Source of the DNA: JAGLQA01 sp023135565
Lineage (GTDB): Bacteria; Acidobacteriota; Aminicenantia; UBA2199
DNA length: 64,000 nt
Reading direction: 5' to 3'
NCBI GenBank assembly: GCA_030639305.1
Contig: DAOWCY010000004.1
Span: forward strand, 39,569-103,568
The notes under the pieces are model-generated. The model saw only the letters and a program-made list of their open reading frames with translations, was not told where the DNA came from and did not search any database. Of this stretch, positions 1 through 9,303 are shown one piece after another; the stretch's first letter is position 1, and each line of letters starts with the position of its first letter. The position numbers were made by a program, and so were the translations under genes.

Positions 1-979
1 GTTCTATAACGTAGAGGTTGTCACTATTATCTATAAAATGACCCTGTGTGCCGTGCTGGGATATCGGTTTAACAGATGAAGAAAAATTGCCCAGCAGTTC
101 CCCCCCGGGGCTGAACATATCGATCATGCAGCCGTTTTCAGACTCCCTATTACCCCACAGCACGTAAATGTTACCATAGCTGTCTGTTGTGATGTCCTGG
201 GTGATAAGGTCGCCTTCGATTTTCATCCAATTAGGCTGCGGAGAGACAACCTTTATTTTTTGGGGTTTATACGGCAATTCACGAGACCACTGCGCGATTA
301 ATTCCCCATCCGTGTTGTATTTCAAGATTTTGTATTCATAATCAAACGAAACAATTATATGGTCATTTCGCCCCACACAAAAAGAAAAACTATTCTTTGC
401 GCTTCTTAAAAGGCTATTTTTTTCTTTTTTATCTCCTTCCAAAAAAGAATTTATCAATTTCCCTTCCGGGGAGTACTTGTGGAGCAAAAATTCCGTTGTA
501 CCTTCTAAAAAAGCCACATAGACAAAGTTTTGGGAATCGGTGGCGATATTTATGGGTGAACCGCCAGGGATTTTAAATTCATCCATGAACTTGCCTATAG
601 CAGAGAAAATCATAATTTTTCGGGCGGTCTGGTCTGCGACGAACACCCTACCGTCTTCACTTAAAGACAGATCAACGATGCGCTGGAACTCACCCGGCCC
701 CTGTCCATGCTTATCTAATGCCCATAGAAACTTCCCGGATTTGTCGAATTTTAATACTTTTTTTTGATCCAGCAAATATATACTGCCGTCTTTATCCACG
801 TCGATCGATCTAATATAGGAAAAATTTTGGTGCTCATTTTCGTCCGATTCTTTTATTATCAAGTCTTTTCCAAGTTTGACATTAAATTTTCTTTCCTGCT
901 GATTTGTGGAACAACCGACCAGGATGAATATTGTTAAAAAAAAGAAAAACAATTTTTTTAGTGTAACTTTTTTATTCAT
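1..979 (-). CDS. Six-bladed beta-propeller lipoprotein (partial)
   Basis: The frame is open from an ATG at 979 to the left edge, so the C-terminus lies outside the window (326 codons seen). The N-terminus is a lipoprotein signal: lysines, a Phe-rich hydrophobic stretch, then lipobox LVGC with the lipidated Cys near residue 23. The rest is a run of propeller strands with recurring patterns such as IDVDKDGSIYLLD, LSLSEDGRVFVAD and DSYGNIYVLW, plus GQGPGEF, which is typical of NHL/6-bladed-propeller lipoproteins. The expected place of action is an outer or inner membrane surface, perhaps binding a ligand or partner protein. No catalytic residues are recognised. A sigma-70-type promoter lies about 50 bp upstream. 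The propeller class is well supported; the specific role is unknown. Confidence 0.8.
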   Translation of the reverse strand, partial: MNKKVTLKKLFFFFLTIFILVGCSTNQQERKFNVKLGKDLIIKESDENEHQNFSYIRSIDVDKDGSIYLLDQKKVLKFDKSGKFLWALDKHGQGPGEFQRIVDLSLSEDGRVFVADQTARKIMIFSAIGKFMDEFKIPGGSPINIATDSQNFVYVAFLEGTTEFLLHKYSPEGKLINSFLEGDKKEKNSLLRSAKNSFSFCVGRNDHIIVSFDYEYKILKYNTDGELIAQWSRELPYKPQKIKVVSPQPNWMKIEGDLITQDITTDSYGNIYVLWGNRESENGCMIDMFSPGGELLGNFSSSVKPISQHGTQGHFIDNSDNLYVIE

Positions 980-1027
980 TTTGTTTCCCTATTAAGTACT
1001 CATAATATCTAAATTTTTAGGAATTCA

Positions 1028-1056
1028 TGTATAACATAGGGAAAATAGAAAGTCAA
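1028..1056 (-). promoter_or_regulatory. Sigma-70-type promoter for the propeller lipoprotein
   Basis: Read on the minus strand: TTGACT (1051-1056), a 17-bp spacer, TATACA (1028-1033). The predicted start near 1021 leaves a leader of about 42 nt before the ATG at 979, with AGGGAA as a weak ribosome site. Confidence 0.6.
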
Positions 1057-1079
1057 GCCCTTTTTCCAAAAAATACTCT

Positions 1080-1515
1080 GTTCCGGCAGGTTGGAAGTCT
1101 ATCGGCAAAAAAGGAAGAAATGGGGCGGTGCGTGCAGAAGAAATGGGGCGGTGCGTGCAAACGTGCAAACTTGCACAAAAAAGATCAAGGAAAGGGGACA
1201 GGCTAAAAAAAACGACCCGGTGGTTCAGGTATAAAAAGTTCCAGGCTTACAGGTAAATACCGGGTCGAAAGTTTGAGTACCCGAACACCCTGTAAGCATT
1301 TAATCCCGGCTTGCAGAAGCTTGAGATAGAACATGCCACCAAAAATATAAATATGCCCTATTATAGGGCTTTTAAGAAATTTGGATTTTCATTTTTCCTA
1401 CAAACCATACAACCCTGGTTGTACGCTGTGGTTCAGTTTCGGCTGGGCCGCGCTTCCGAAAAAGTTTGATCGAAACTTCTAATAATTGAGAATCAAAAAC
1501 GCTGCCTGCCGCGAA
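1080..1515. repeat. Gene-free region with degenerate dispersed repeats
   Basis: No supported gene lies between 1057 and 1537. A short direct repeat (ATGGGGCGGTGCGTGCA) occurs twice near 1120-1160. The tract 1455-1515 contains AAAAGTTTGATCGAAACTT and GAGAATCAAAAACGCT, a degenerate copy of the dispersed element also seen at 16320, 40890, 41060 and 62090. Confidence 0.6.
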
Positions 1516-1537
1516 GCGACTCCCCCCCTCCCCTATC

Positions 1538-4435
1538 TCATCCCGGCTGGAAGCGGATGGTGAACTTTACCCCTTTCTCCCTGTTTTGATCTATATGCAG
1601 CGTACCGCGCAACTGCTTGCTTAAGGCTTTCACAATCTGCATGCCTAAGGTGTTGGAACTCTCGATATCGAAACCTTCCGGCAGACCGGCACCATCATCC
1701 GCCACACTGAGGGCAACTTCCCCGCCGGGGCCGGAGCTGCAGCCGACTACTATTTCGCCTTTGTTTCCGGCGGGAAAAGCGTATTTTAAGGAGTTGGTCA
1801 CTAATTCGTTTACCAGGAGTGCACAAGGGATAGCTTTGTTTAATTTTATGAGTAGGCCGGTTACCTCTGTTTTTATCCTGACGGCGGATAAAGAGAGTGG
1901 AGACGACTGCAGCAGGTGCGACGTCAGGGTGCTTATATATTCCCCGAAATTAATGTTGGCCAAGTCTGGAGAACGGTATATTTTTTCGTGGATAAGGGAA
2001 ATGGAACTTATCCTGTTTTTTACTTCTTTCAATACGGCGGCGCTCTCTTTTTCCTTCAACCGCCGCAGTTGCAAACTCAAAAGACTGTCGATCAACTGGA
2101 GATTATTTTTGACACGGTGGTGGACTTCCTTGAGCAGCACCTCTTTCTCCTTTAAGGACTCTTTCAACCGCTCTTCCGCCTGCTTGCGTTCGTGGATGAG
2201 CCGGGCCTGCTGGAGATTCTGCAAACCCAATAGGCCGATCTGTTTGGCCAGCACATCGAGAAATTTTATGGCTTCTGCGAACTTCACCTGCCTGGCGGGA
2301 ATTAAGGTTTTTTCGGCGGCCAGTAGTTCTTCTTCAGCGATGCCGAATTCCCGGGCCTTTTTCTTGATCTCAGTAGTGTAGAGTTCCTCTTCGAATAATT
2401 GCCCGATGCTCCAATTAGCGATGTGCCTTCCCTGGATGACGATAGGCACGGTGCCGGTTAAAATGTTCCTGAAGACGCAGCCGCAGCGGATGACGGGCGA
2501 TTTTTTCTTGCCTAATTCCCTGGTTACTTCCTTATCGAAGGCTTCACAGGCGGCTCTGCCTGCCGGCGTCGAGTGGACCAGTTCGCAGAAACGGGTGTCC
2601 CGGCTCGGTTTGGTGATGGCTTTGCCGTCAACGCCGTAGATGCCGGTGGGTACGCCATAAGAATCGGCAAAAGCGTCCTGTAGGGTTTGTAACATGTCGA
2701 TCCCGACAATATCGGGAAGTTCTATATCGTCCAATTCCACCCCCGGCTGGGTCAAGGCGATCAACTTGTGTTCTAAGGCTTCCCGGGCCCGTTTGCGTTC
2801 GGTGACGTCGCGGCCGTTAAAGACGATGCCTTTCACCCCGGGCACATGGAGCAAACAGGTGCCGATACCCTCTAAGTACATCCAGTCACCAGCCGCGGTT
2901 CTTGCCCGGAAAGCCTCTATAGCGATGGTTTCCCCGGGCCGGGCCAAAACTTCTTCTATGCGCGCCTGCACAGCCGGGAGGTCCCCGGGATGAACAAAAT
3001 GGGTTAAGCTTTTGCCTGCTATCTGCGCCGGGGTATAACCGTAAAGTTTTACCGCCGGGCTGACGTAGCGGTAGATGCCTTCTTCATCTAATATCACGGT
3101 AATATCGGTGGAGTGTTCCGTTACGACGCGGAAGCGTTCTTCGCTTTGCCGCAATTTCTCTTCGGCTTGCTTGCGTTCGATGACCCGGCCCAGGCGTTCG
3201 CAAATGGCGTTAAGCAGGATGCGCTCTTCCGCGAGGAAGGGGCCTTCAGCTTCGTTTGGTCTCTTTTCTAAATAAAAAACCTGCAATGTGCCGAATTTTT
3301 TACCTTTCACCAAAATATCGTCGTTTTGTTTCCAGGGAGAGCGTTTGAAATTAGCGGTATTATATTCCCGGTTAGCGACGATAATGCGGGCGCAGGTGAT
3401 TTCCGGGTACTGCCAGCCGGGGGGGATGAGTTCGACCGTGCCCCGCAGTATCTCTTCCAGGCTCTCTTTCTCTTCCACTGAGGAAGAGATGCCGTAGAGA
3501 CAGTTCAATTCCTTGACCCGTTCGCCTAAGTCGTGGGTCATTTGTTCGAGTTTTTTTTCGGCTTGTTTACGTGCCGTCACATTCGAGACGATGATCCCCA
3601 TACCGTCGGCAACTTTGAATGCCTTTACCTCGAAATATACATCCCCGAATTGTTCGCCGGGCATGACGTCGTCGGAAGCATAGGGTTCTCCAGTTGTGAT
3701 TACATTTTCATATATTTTTATCCTGCCTGTGTCTTTGAGATTAGGGACCATTTCGGTGATATGTTTACCTAACAAATCCTTTTTTTTGGATCCGGGCCAG
3801 TAAACTAACCCGGCTTCATTGATTTCGATAAGGTTTAGCCGCGAATCAAAAATCGAGAAACTCTCGGAAGTTGAGTTCATAAAAGCGCTCAACATCTCTT
3901 TACTCTTTTTTAATTCTTCTTCGGTGCGCTTGCGCTCGCCGATGTGGCGAACGATCACTAAGTCGGCGGGACGGCCTTCATATCGAATCAAAGCGCCTAA
4001 GGTTTCACAGGGGAAAAGTCCGCCGTTTTTTCCCACTACGTTGAGCTGGAACATTGTAGGCACTTCTTTTCCGGCTAAACGGTCCGCGTAACGGCGGATC
4101 ACTTCGGGCCGGTTTTTTTCGTCTACGAAATCGAGAAAATTTGTCTTCTTTTTTAATTCCCGGCGGGTGTAGCCGAAGGTTTTTTGGAAAGCAGAGTTAA
4201 CGAACCGGAGCTGGCCGTCCTGCAGGATCACTACGGGTTCGGGGCTCAATTCGGCCAGGTTATGGAATATCTCTTCGCTCTCCCGGGGGGCTGTTTCGGG
4301 TGGGCCGTTTTCTACCGGGGGCATAGGCTGTTCAGCCTCCCGCGGCGGCGGCGTTTTCTTTTTGGTAGGCGTATCTTTCTTGCTGCTTTTATTTTGATTT
4401 CCCATATTCTTTCTGCTTTTACTTTGATCTCCCAT
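1538..4435 (-). CDS. Multi-PAS sensor histidine kinase with PocR domain (HisKA_2 type)
   Basis: A 965-residue protein with no transmembrane segment, so a cytosolic sensor kinase. Approximate order: a Lys/Pro-rich N-terminus (1-50), PAS (55-170), PAS (175-290), a GAF-like region (300-420), PAS (425-545), a PocR-type ligand domain (565-735, with clustered cysteines such as RFCELV and RCGCVF), then HisKA_2 (EVHHRVKNNLQL, phospho-His) and a HATPase ending in DDGAGLPEG and LGMQIVKALSKQL. HisKA_2 kinases often signal to receiver-only or output-poor partners. It starts 6 bp after the stop of the upstream hybrid kinase, and a third kinase lies further upstream, so the three probably form one operon. 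The signal is unknown; PocR domains are thought to bind small hydrocarbon derivatives in other proteins. Confidence 0.88.
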   Translation of the reverse strand: MGDQSKSRKNMGNQNKSSKKDTPTKKKTPPPREAEQPMPPVENGPPETAPRESEEIFHNLAELSPEPVVILQDGQLRFVNSAFQKTFGYTRRELKKKTNFLDFVDEKNRPEVIRRYADRLAGKEVPTMFQLNVVGKNGGLFPCETLGALIRYEGRPADLVIVRHIGERKRTEEELKKSKEMLSAFMNSTSESFSIFDSRLNLIEINEAGLVYWPGSKKKDLLGKHITEMVPNLKDTGRIKIYENVITTGEPYASDDVMPGEQFGDVYFEVKAFKVADGMGIIVSNVTARKQAEKKLEQMTHDLGERVKELNCLYGISSSVEEKESLEEILRGTVELIPPGWQYPEITCARIIVANREYNTANFKRSPWKQNDDILVKGKKFGTLQVFYLEKRPNEAEGPFLAEERILLNAICERLGRVIERKQAEEKLRQSEERFRVVTEHSTDITVILDEEGIYRYVSPAVKLYGYTPAQIAGKSLTHFVHPGDLPAVQARIEEVLARPGETIAIEAFRARTAAGDWMYLEGIGTCLLHVPGVKGIVFNGRDVTERKRAREALEHKLIALTQPGVELDDIELPDIVGIDMLQTLQDAFADSYGVPTGIYGVDGKAITKPSRDTRFCELVHSTPAGRAACEAFDKEVTRELGKKKSPVIRCGCVFRNILTGTVPIVIQGRHIANWSIGQLFEEELYTTEIKKKAREFGIAEEELLAAEKTLIPARQVKFAEAIKFLDVLAKQIGLLGLQNLQQARLIHERKQAEERLKESLKEKEVLLKEVHHRVKNNLQLIDSLLSLQLRRLKEKESAAVLKEVKNRISSISLIHEKIYRSPDLANINFGEYISTLTSHLLQSSPLSLSAVRIKTEVTGLLIKLNKAIPCALLVNELVTNSLKYAFPAGNKGEIVVGCSSGPGGEVALSVADDGAGLPEGFDIESSNTLGMQIVKALSKQLRGTLHIDQNREKGVKFTIRFQPG

Positions 4436-4441
4436 TTTCTT

Positions 4442-6337
4442 CTACTTTTTCTTCCCTTTTCCCAATATTTGCTTGAGCACCCGGCCTAATTCCCTGGCTT
4501 TATAAGGTTTGGAAACGGCGGCGGCAAAGCCGTATTCTTCATGATTGGCCATAATGGCGTCGGTAGAATATCCGCTGGAAACTACGGCTTTCACATTGGG
4601 GTCTATTTTTTGGAGTTCCTGGATGGTCTCTTTGCCTCCCATGCCCCCGGGCACGATTAAATCTAAAATCACGGCATCGAAGGGACGTCCGCTCCGGCCG
4701 GCTTCTTTATAGGTGTCCAGCGCTGCTTCGCCGTCATACACAGTGACCACGGTGTAACCGAATTTGCGCAACAGGCGCCCGGTGCCTTCCAATATCATCT
4801 CTTCGTCGTCCATGAGCAGTATCCTCCCGGTGACGGTGGAAGTGGTATCATACCCGCTTTTCTCACTTTTGACAGTTCTCTCCCGGGATGAAGGTAAATA
4901 AACACAAAAAACCGTTCCTTTGCCCAATGTCGATTCCACGGTAAGCAAACCGCTGTGGTTCTTTATGATGGAGTAAGCGGTGGAAAGTCCTAAACCGCTG
5001 CCTTTCTGTTTGGTGGTGAAAAAAGGATCGAAGATTTTATCTAAGTGATCGGCGGGGATACCGATACCGTTGTCTGCGATGAATATTTTTATATATTTCC
5101 CTTCTTTTAGGGGGGGTATTTCGTCTTCCTCGAGGACTTCATTTTCCGCTTTGATGCTGATGGCTCCTCCTTCGGGCATGGCCTGTTCGGCATTCATGAT
5201 CAGGTTCTGCATCACCTGGCTGACCTGGCCCCTGTCGAGCCTGGCGTCCCAGAGATTGGGCTGAAGGTTAAACTCGCACTTGACATTGGAACCGCTTAAA
5301 GCGAATTCCGCCGTATCCCTGAGTAATTCTTCGATGGAAGATAGACTCTTGATAGGCGCGCCGCCCATGGAGAAAGTAAGGAGCTGCTGGGTCAGGTTCT
5401 GGGCGCGGGACACTGCTTTCTCCGCATCTCGCAGCCTTTCTACGGCTTTCTCATCCTTTTCGGCATACATCCGGGCCAGGCTGATGTTAACCAGGATGGC
5501 AGCGAGGATGTTGTTGAAATCATGGGCTATGCCGCCGGCCAGGAGACCTAAAGATTCGAGTTTTTCCGTTTTCTGCATCTCTTCTTCCATTTTTTTGCGT
5601 TCGCTGATGTCTTCCACGATGCCGTCCAAATAGATCACCTTGCCGCCTTTGCCTTTTACGGCGCTGATATTTTCGGAACCCCAAAAAATCGAACCGTCCC
5701 GGTACTTCAACTGCACTTCGAAGCCGGTGACGACGCCTTTCTCTTTCAGCATGTCCATCAGGTCCTGCCGGTGCTCCGGGTCGAAATATAGGTCGGGGGC
5801 GGAAACGCCCAGCATTTCCTCCACATTGTCGAAGCCGAACATATCGGCCAATGCCGGGTTGCCGGAGATGATTTTCCCTTCCGGGGTGGTGCGAAAAACG
5901 CCTAAGGGGATGTTTTCCTGCAGGGAGCGGTACCGCTCTTCGCTTTTGATCAGGTCCATTTCCAATTTATGTTTAGATGTGGCCATTTCGATAATAAATT
6001 TCAATTCCCATTCGTTATAGGGTTTTACTAAATAGGCAAAAGGTTCCGACAGTTTGGCCCGGTGCATGGTCTCCTCGTCGGTGAAAGCAGTGAGATAGAC
6101 CACCGGGATATTAAAATCCCGGCGCACTTTGTCGGCGGTTTCGATACCGTCGAAATTCCCTTCGATGACGATATCCATCAAAACCAGATCGGGCCTGGTT
6201 TCCTTCACTTTGGCGATGGCCTGGTCGCCGGAATCGGCGATGCCGGTAACGATGAAGCCCATTTTTTCCAGCTTCTCTTGTAAATCTAAAGCCATCAGTT
6301 GTTCATCTTCTACTATCAAAATTTTAATTTTGCTCAT
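4442..6337 (-). CDS. Hybrid histidine kinase REC-PAS-HisKA-HATPase-REC
   Basis: 631 residues from the ATG at 6337, chosen because AGAGGA sits just upstream; longer starts run into a GC-rich dispersed repeat and look artificial. Order: receiver (1-120; IVEDEQ, phospho-Asp in LVLMDIVIEG, VKPYNE), PAS (125-245), HisKA (GGIAHDFNNILAAI), HATPase (DNGIGIP, GSGLGLSTAYSI), then a second receiver (500-625; LLMDDEEM, VILDLIVPGG, SKPYKA). The layout is typical of soluble phosphorelay hubs that take phosphoryl groups at the N-terminal receiver and pass them to the C-terminal one. There is no HPt or DNA-binding domain. It lies between two HisKA_2 kinases, which may feed its N-terminal receiver (inference). 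Confidence 0.88.
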   Translation of the reverse strand: MSKIKILIVEDEQLMALDLQEKLEKMGFIVTGIADSGDQAIAKVKETRPDLVLMDIVIEGNFDGIETADKVRRDFNIPVVYLTAFTDEETMHRAKLSEPFAYLVKPYNEWELKFIIEMATSKHKLEMDLIKSEERYRSLQENIPLGVFRTTPEGKIISGNPALADMFGFDNVEEMLGVSAPDLYFDPEHRQDLMDMLKEKGVVTGFEVQLKYRDGSIFWGSENISAVKGKGGKVIYLDGIVEDISERKKMEEEMQKTEKLESLGLLAGGIAHDFNNILAAILVNISLARMYAEKDEKAVERLRDAEKAVSRAQNLTQQLLTFSMGGAPIKSLSSIEELLRDTAEFALSGSNVKCEFNLQPNLWDARLDRGQVSQVMQNLIMNAEQAMPEGGAISIKAENEVLEEDEIPPLKEGKYIKIFIADNGIGIPADHLDKIFDPFFTTKQKGSGLGLSTAYSIIKNHSGLLTVESTLGKGTVFCVYLPSSRERTVKSEKSGYDTTSTVTGRILLMDDEEMILEGTGRLLRKFGYTVVTVYDGEAALDTYKEAGRSGRPFDAVILDLIVPGGMGGKETIQELQKIDPNVKAVVSSGYSTDAIMANHEEYGFAAAVSKPYKARELGRVLKQILGKGKKK

Positions 6338-6351
6338 TTTTTCCTCTTTAG

Positions 6352-6379
6352 CCATTACATGGCGGTAATGAACAACATG
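6352..6379 (-). promoter_or_regulatory. 28-nt hairpin element upstream of the hybrid kinase
   Basis: In gene direction the element contains CATTAC and GTAATG as complementary arms around CGCCAT, or alternatively GCCAT-GTA-ATGGC. It lies about 15 nt before the kinase start. The identical 28 nt occurs at 48432-48459 in the same orientation relative to its gene (acyl-CoA dehydrogenase). A related hairpin precedes the propeller kinase at 32265-32285. Confidence 0.55.
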
Positions 6380-6442
6380 TTCCACACATTTCAAGTTCCC
6401 ACCGCCAGGTGGCTTTTTTTTAAGCTTAGTCTTGAAAAAACA

Positions 6443-6500
6443 AAGCCCGCGGCGCGGGCACCCTATAAGCCGCTCCGCGGGGGGTCGCCGCACCCCCGGG
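6443..6500. repeat. GC-rich dispersed repeat (ACCCTATAAGCCGCT type)
   Basis: Contains GGCGCGGGCACCCTATAAGC followed by CGCTCCGCGG. The same module lies at 10336-10374 inside the GT-C gene, and a variant lies near 40690-40760. It fills the gap between the first two kinases of the operon. Confidence 0.65.
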
Positions 6501-8384
6501 TCATTTTTGTTTTTTGTGCTGAAATTGTTTGAATTTTATAGTAAAAGAGGCGCCGTTCCCGGTTTCGTAGTTAATCTTACCACGGAGTTGTTTTACCAGG
6601 GTATCCACCAGCACCATACCCAGGCTCTCGCTTTCCCGTAGGTCGAAACCTTCCGGGATACCTATACCGTTATCACCGATACGCAGCTCAAGATCATATT
6701 CTTTATCTTCGCTGTTTCCTAAGTAGATATGCAGTTCTCCTTTCCTGCCTCCCGGGAACGCATATTTCAGGGAGTTGGTGATCAGTTCATTTATAATCAA
6801 CCCTAAGGGGATGGTGGTTTCGACGTCTAAAAAAACATCCTGGACTTTAACTTTTAACTGCACCTGCCCGGGATTCAAGGAATAAGAGTCGAACAAATGC
6901 TGGATCAAACGGTTGATATATTCACGAAAATCTATTTTGGATAAATCACGGGAACGATACAACTCTTCATGTACTAAAGCCATAGTCCTGACCCGTTCGC
7001 GGCTGTTTTTGAAAACCTGGAGCGCTTTTTCATCCTTGATATACCCGGATTGGAGACTCAAAAGACTGGATACGATCTGCAGGTTATTTTTGACGCGGTG
7101 ATGAATCTCTTTTAGGAGAACCTCTTTCTCTTCGAGCGACGCTTTAATCTGCTTTTCCATCTTGATACGCTCGCTGATGTCTTCGGTTACGCATAAGATG
7201 CCATCCTTACCGTCAGGCATAACTATTTTTTTCTCATTCAAGTTCATATAACAGGTGCTGCCGTCTTTTTTTACACTTTTCTCAGTATGCTTCAAAACCT
7301 CCCCTGAAATGAGATGCCCGATGTTACCGCTTACCTGGTGAACAATATCGGGGTGAGTGAACATGTGGACTTTTTGACCGATTATCTCCTTCGTGCTATA
7401 GCCGAAAGATTCACAAAAAGCAGGGTTGGCATCGATTATATTTCCATCCATATCCTCCAATAAAATGCCGCTGGGAGAGAGGTCGAAAAGGGTGCGATAG
7501 CGCTTTTCTCTTTTGAAAATCTCTTCCTGGGCCCGTTTACGTTCGCTTATTTCCTGTTGGAGTTCTTCGTTGGCCGCCCTTAACTCAGTAGTGCGTTCTT
7601 TCACCAATTCTTCTAAATGGTCACGGTATTTTCTTAATTCTTCCTCTGCCCGTTTGCGCTCGGTGATGTCACGGTCATAACCCAGCACACCGGAAAATTT
7701 CCCCTTTGCATCGGTTAATGGCATCTCTTTACGCCAGATATTAATAGTGCTACCGTTCCTCCTCATGACCTGGATTTCCCCTTCGGCGGGCTGCAGGCGC
7801 TGCAATTGCCGGAATTTTTCGTGGAAAAGGGGGATCGAAGAGGGGCGTATAAAACTGGTCATATGTTTGCCCACCATCTCTTCCCGGGTATACCCGTAGA
7901 GCCGGGTGGCGCTGCGATTGCACATAGTAATGGTTCCACTTGTATCCAGGATACTAACACCGTCCGGGGCGGAATCGAATAACAGGCGGTACTGTTCTTT
8001 GCTCTGGCGCAGCGCTTCTTCCGCCCACCTGCGGCCGGTTATATCGAGTATATGCACAATGGCCCGGGCAGAATCTTCCTCTTCCACATAATTGGTTTTT
8101 ATGTTGAAGAACATACCGTCTTTTGCCCCTAACTCGGCGGACTGCGGCGTTTTTAACCTGAATGTTTTCTCGACAATACCATCCGCACCATTTTTCTGTT
8201 CTAAGGCTAAAATATCGTAAGCCCGGCTCTTCCCTTCGACAATCTCCGGCCACCACTTGATAGCTTCTGTATTGGCCAGGATAATAACGAGGTTTTCCGC
8301 TACTTCGAAAATAGGATTCGGTACCGTATCGAGTATATAACGGTATGGTTGTTTCGATTGCTTTTTACTTTCGCCTTTACTCAT
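6501..8384 (-). CDS. PAS sensor histidine kinase (HisKA_2 type)
   Basis: 627 residues, soluble. Order: PAS (about 20-125, ends before WAEEALRQSKEQY), PAS (130-245, DSAPDGVSILDTSG), a coiled-coil linker (about 245-290), PAS (290-400, FDLSPSGILLEDMDG), HisKA_2 (EIHHRVKNNLQI, phospho-His) and HATPase (GDNGIGIPEGFD, LGMVLVDTLVKQL). It has the same catalytic class as the kinase at 1538-4435, and the two C-terminal halves look paralogous. It is probably the first gene of the three-kinase operon. The start at 8384 is the only suitable ATG; no strong promoter was seen in the 230 bp upstream. The ligand is unknown. Confidence 0.87.
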   Translation of the reverse strand: MSKGESKKQSKQPYRYILDTVPNPIFEVAENLVIILANTEAIKWWPEIVEGKSRAYDILALEQKNGADGIVEKTFRLKTPQSAELGAKDGMFFNIKTNYVEEEDSARAIVHILDITGRRWAEEALRQSKEQYRLLFDSAPDGVSILDTSGTITMCNRSATRLYGYTREEMVGKHMTSFIRPSSIPLFHEKFRQLQRLQPAEGEIQVMRRNGSTINIWRKEMPLTDAKGKFSGVLGYDRDITERKRAEEELRKYRDHLEELVKERTTELRAANEELQQEISERKRAQEEIFKREKRYRTLFDLSPSGILLEDMDGNIIDANPAFCESFGYSTKEIIGQKVHMFTHPDIVHQVSGNIGHLISGEVLKHTEKSVKKDGSTCYMNLNEKKIVMPDGKDGILCVTEDISERIKMEKQIKASLEEKEVLLKEIHHRVKNNLQIVSSLLSLQSGYIKDEKALQVFKNSRERVRTMALVHEELYRSRDLSKIDFREYINRLIQHLFDSYSLNPGQVQLKVKVQDVFLDVETTIPLGLIINELITNSLKYAFPGGRKGELHIYLGNSEDKEYDLELRIGDNGIGIPEGFDLRESESLGMVLVDTLVKQLRGKINYETGNGASFTIKFKQFQHKKQK

Positions 8385-8616
8385 AACAGCTTAACCTACC
8401 TTACACCAAAAATTTTGCAAATGCCTTTTTTCCCATAAGGACATCAAAATTTAGCTGTCCTGTCAAACTTCCTTCTAATTCATCTTAACTGGCTTTTTAT
8501 TATACCACGAAAACATTAACATTATCAATAATTAAGTGATTAAAAATTAGTGGGGTTGATTGCCGGGCGTAGTTGTGATATAAAAAGATTTAAAAAACAA
8601 TCCAGGAGATTTAAAT

Positions 8617-9303
8617 ATGAGCAAACGTTTATCCTTAACAATGTGTATAATCTATGTGCTGTGCCTTTTCCCGGGGGCAGCAGCAGCGCCGCAGCAAGCG
8701 CAGGAAAAAAAAGTAGTACTAAAACTGCAATTGCCGAAACCGATGTTTATCGGCACTCCCAAAAATATCCGTACTGCCAACTTAGAAAAAATCACCGGCA
8801 AAAAACGGAGACCTTTCTACGTTCCCATGGGCACAACAAAAATTTCTCCGGGAAAACCTGTTACCGGCAGCGACAGCGAACCGGTAATCGGGGAAATGGA
8901 CATGGTGACCGATGGGGAAAAATCCGGGGGAGAAGGATATTTTGTCGAGTTTGGTCCGGGCGTCCAATATGTCCAGGTGGACCTGCAGGGGATTTTTTTC
9001 CTCCATGCCGTACTGGTCTGGCATTACCATACCCAGCCCCGGGTTTACCGTGATGTGGTGGTCCAGGTTTCCGCCGACCCCGATTTTGTCAAAGGCGTCA
9101 AAACCATTTTTAATAACGACCACGACAATTCCGCCGGTCTCGGCATCGGCAGGGACAAGGAGTATATCGAAGTCAACGAAGGAAGATTGATCGATTCGAA
9201 AGGGGTAAAGTGCCGCTATCTCCGTTTGTACAGTAACGGTAATACTTCCAATGATATGAACCACTATGTGGAAGTGGAAGTTTACGGCATCCCGGCCAAA
9301 TGA
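8617..9303 (+). CDS. Secreted protein with discoidin-like domain
   Basis: 228 residues. A signal peptide (MSKRLSLTMCIIYVLCLF, then AAAAPQQ) is followed by a basic linker and a beta-rich domain with VQVDLQGIFFLHAVLVWHYH, VVQVSADPDF, and CRYLRLYSNG ending in VEVEVYGIP. This order is the discoidin/F5-8C-like galactose-binding fold, usually a carbohydrate-binding module. It is exported to the periplasm or cell surface. The stop overlaps the start of the GT-C gene by ATGA, implying translational coupling and a shared role in surface glycan assembly or recognition. The ribosome site is CAGGAG. Domain class is moderately certain, ligand unknown. Confidence 0.72.
   Translation: MSKRLSLTMCIIYVLCLFPGAAAAPQQAQEKKVVLKLQLPKPMFIGTPKNIRTANLEKITGKKRRPFYVPMGTTKISPGKPVTGSDSEPVIGEMDMVTDGEKSGGEGYFVEFGPGVQYVQVDLQGIFFLHAVLVWHYHTQPRVYRDVVVQVSADPDFVKGVKTIFNNDHDNSAGLGIGRDKEYIEVNEGRLIDSKGVKCRYLRLYSNGNTSNDMNHYVEVEVYGIPAK

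Noticed and set aside
1617..2381. 254-codon plus-strand ORF
   Set aside because: Antisense to the sensor kinase at 1538-4435; it is a shadow of the kinase codons.
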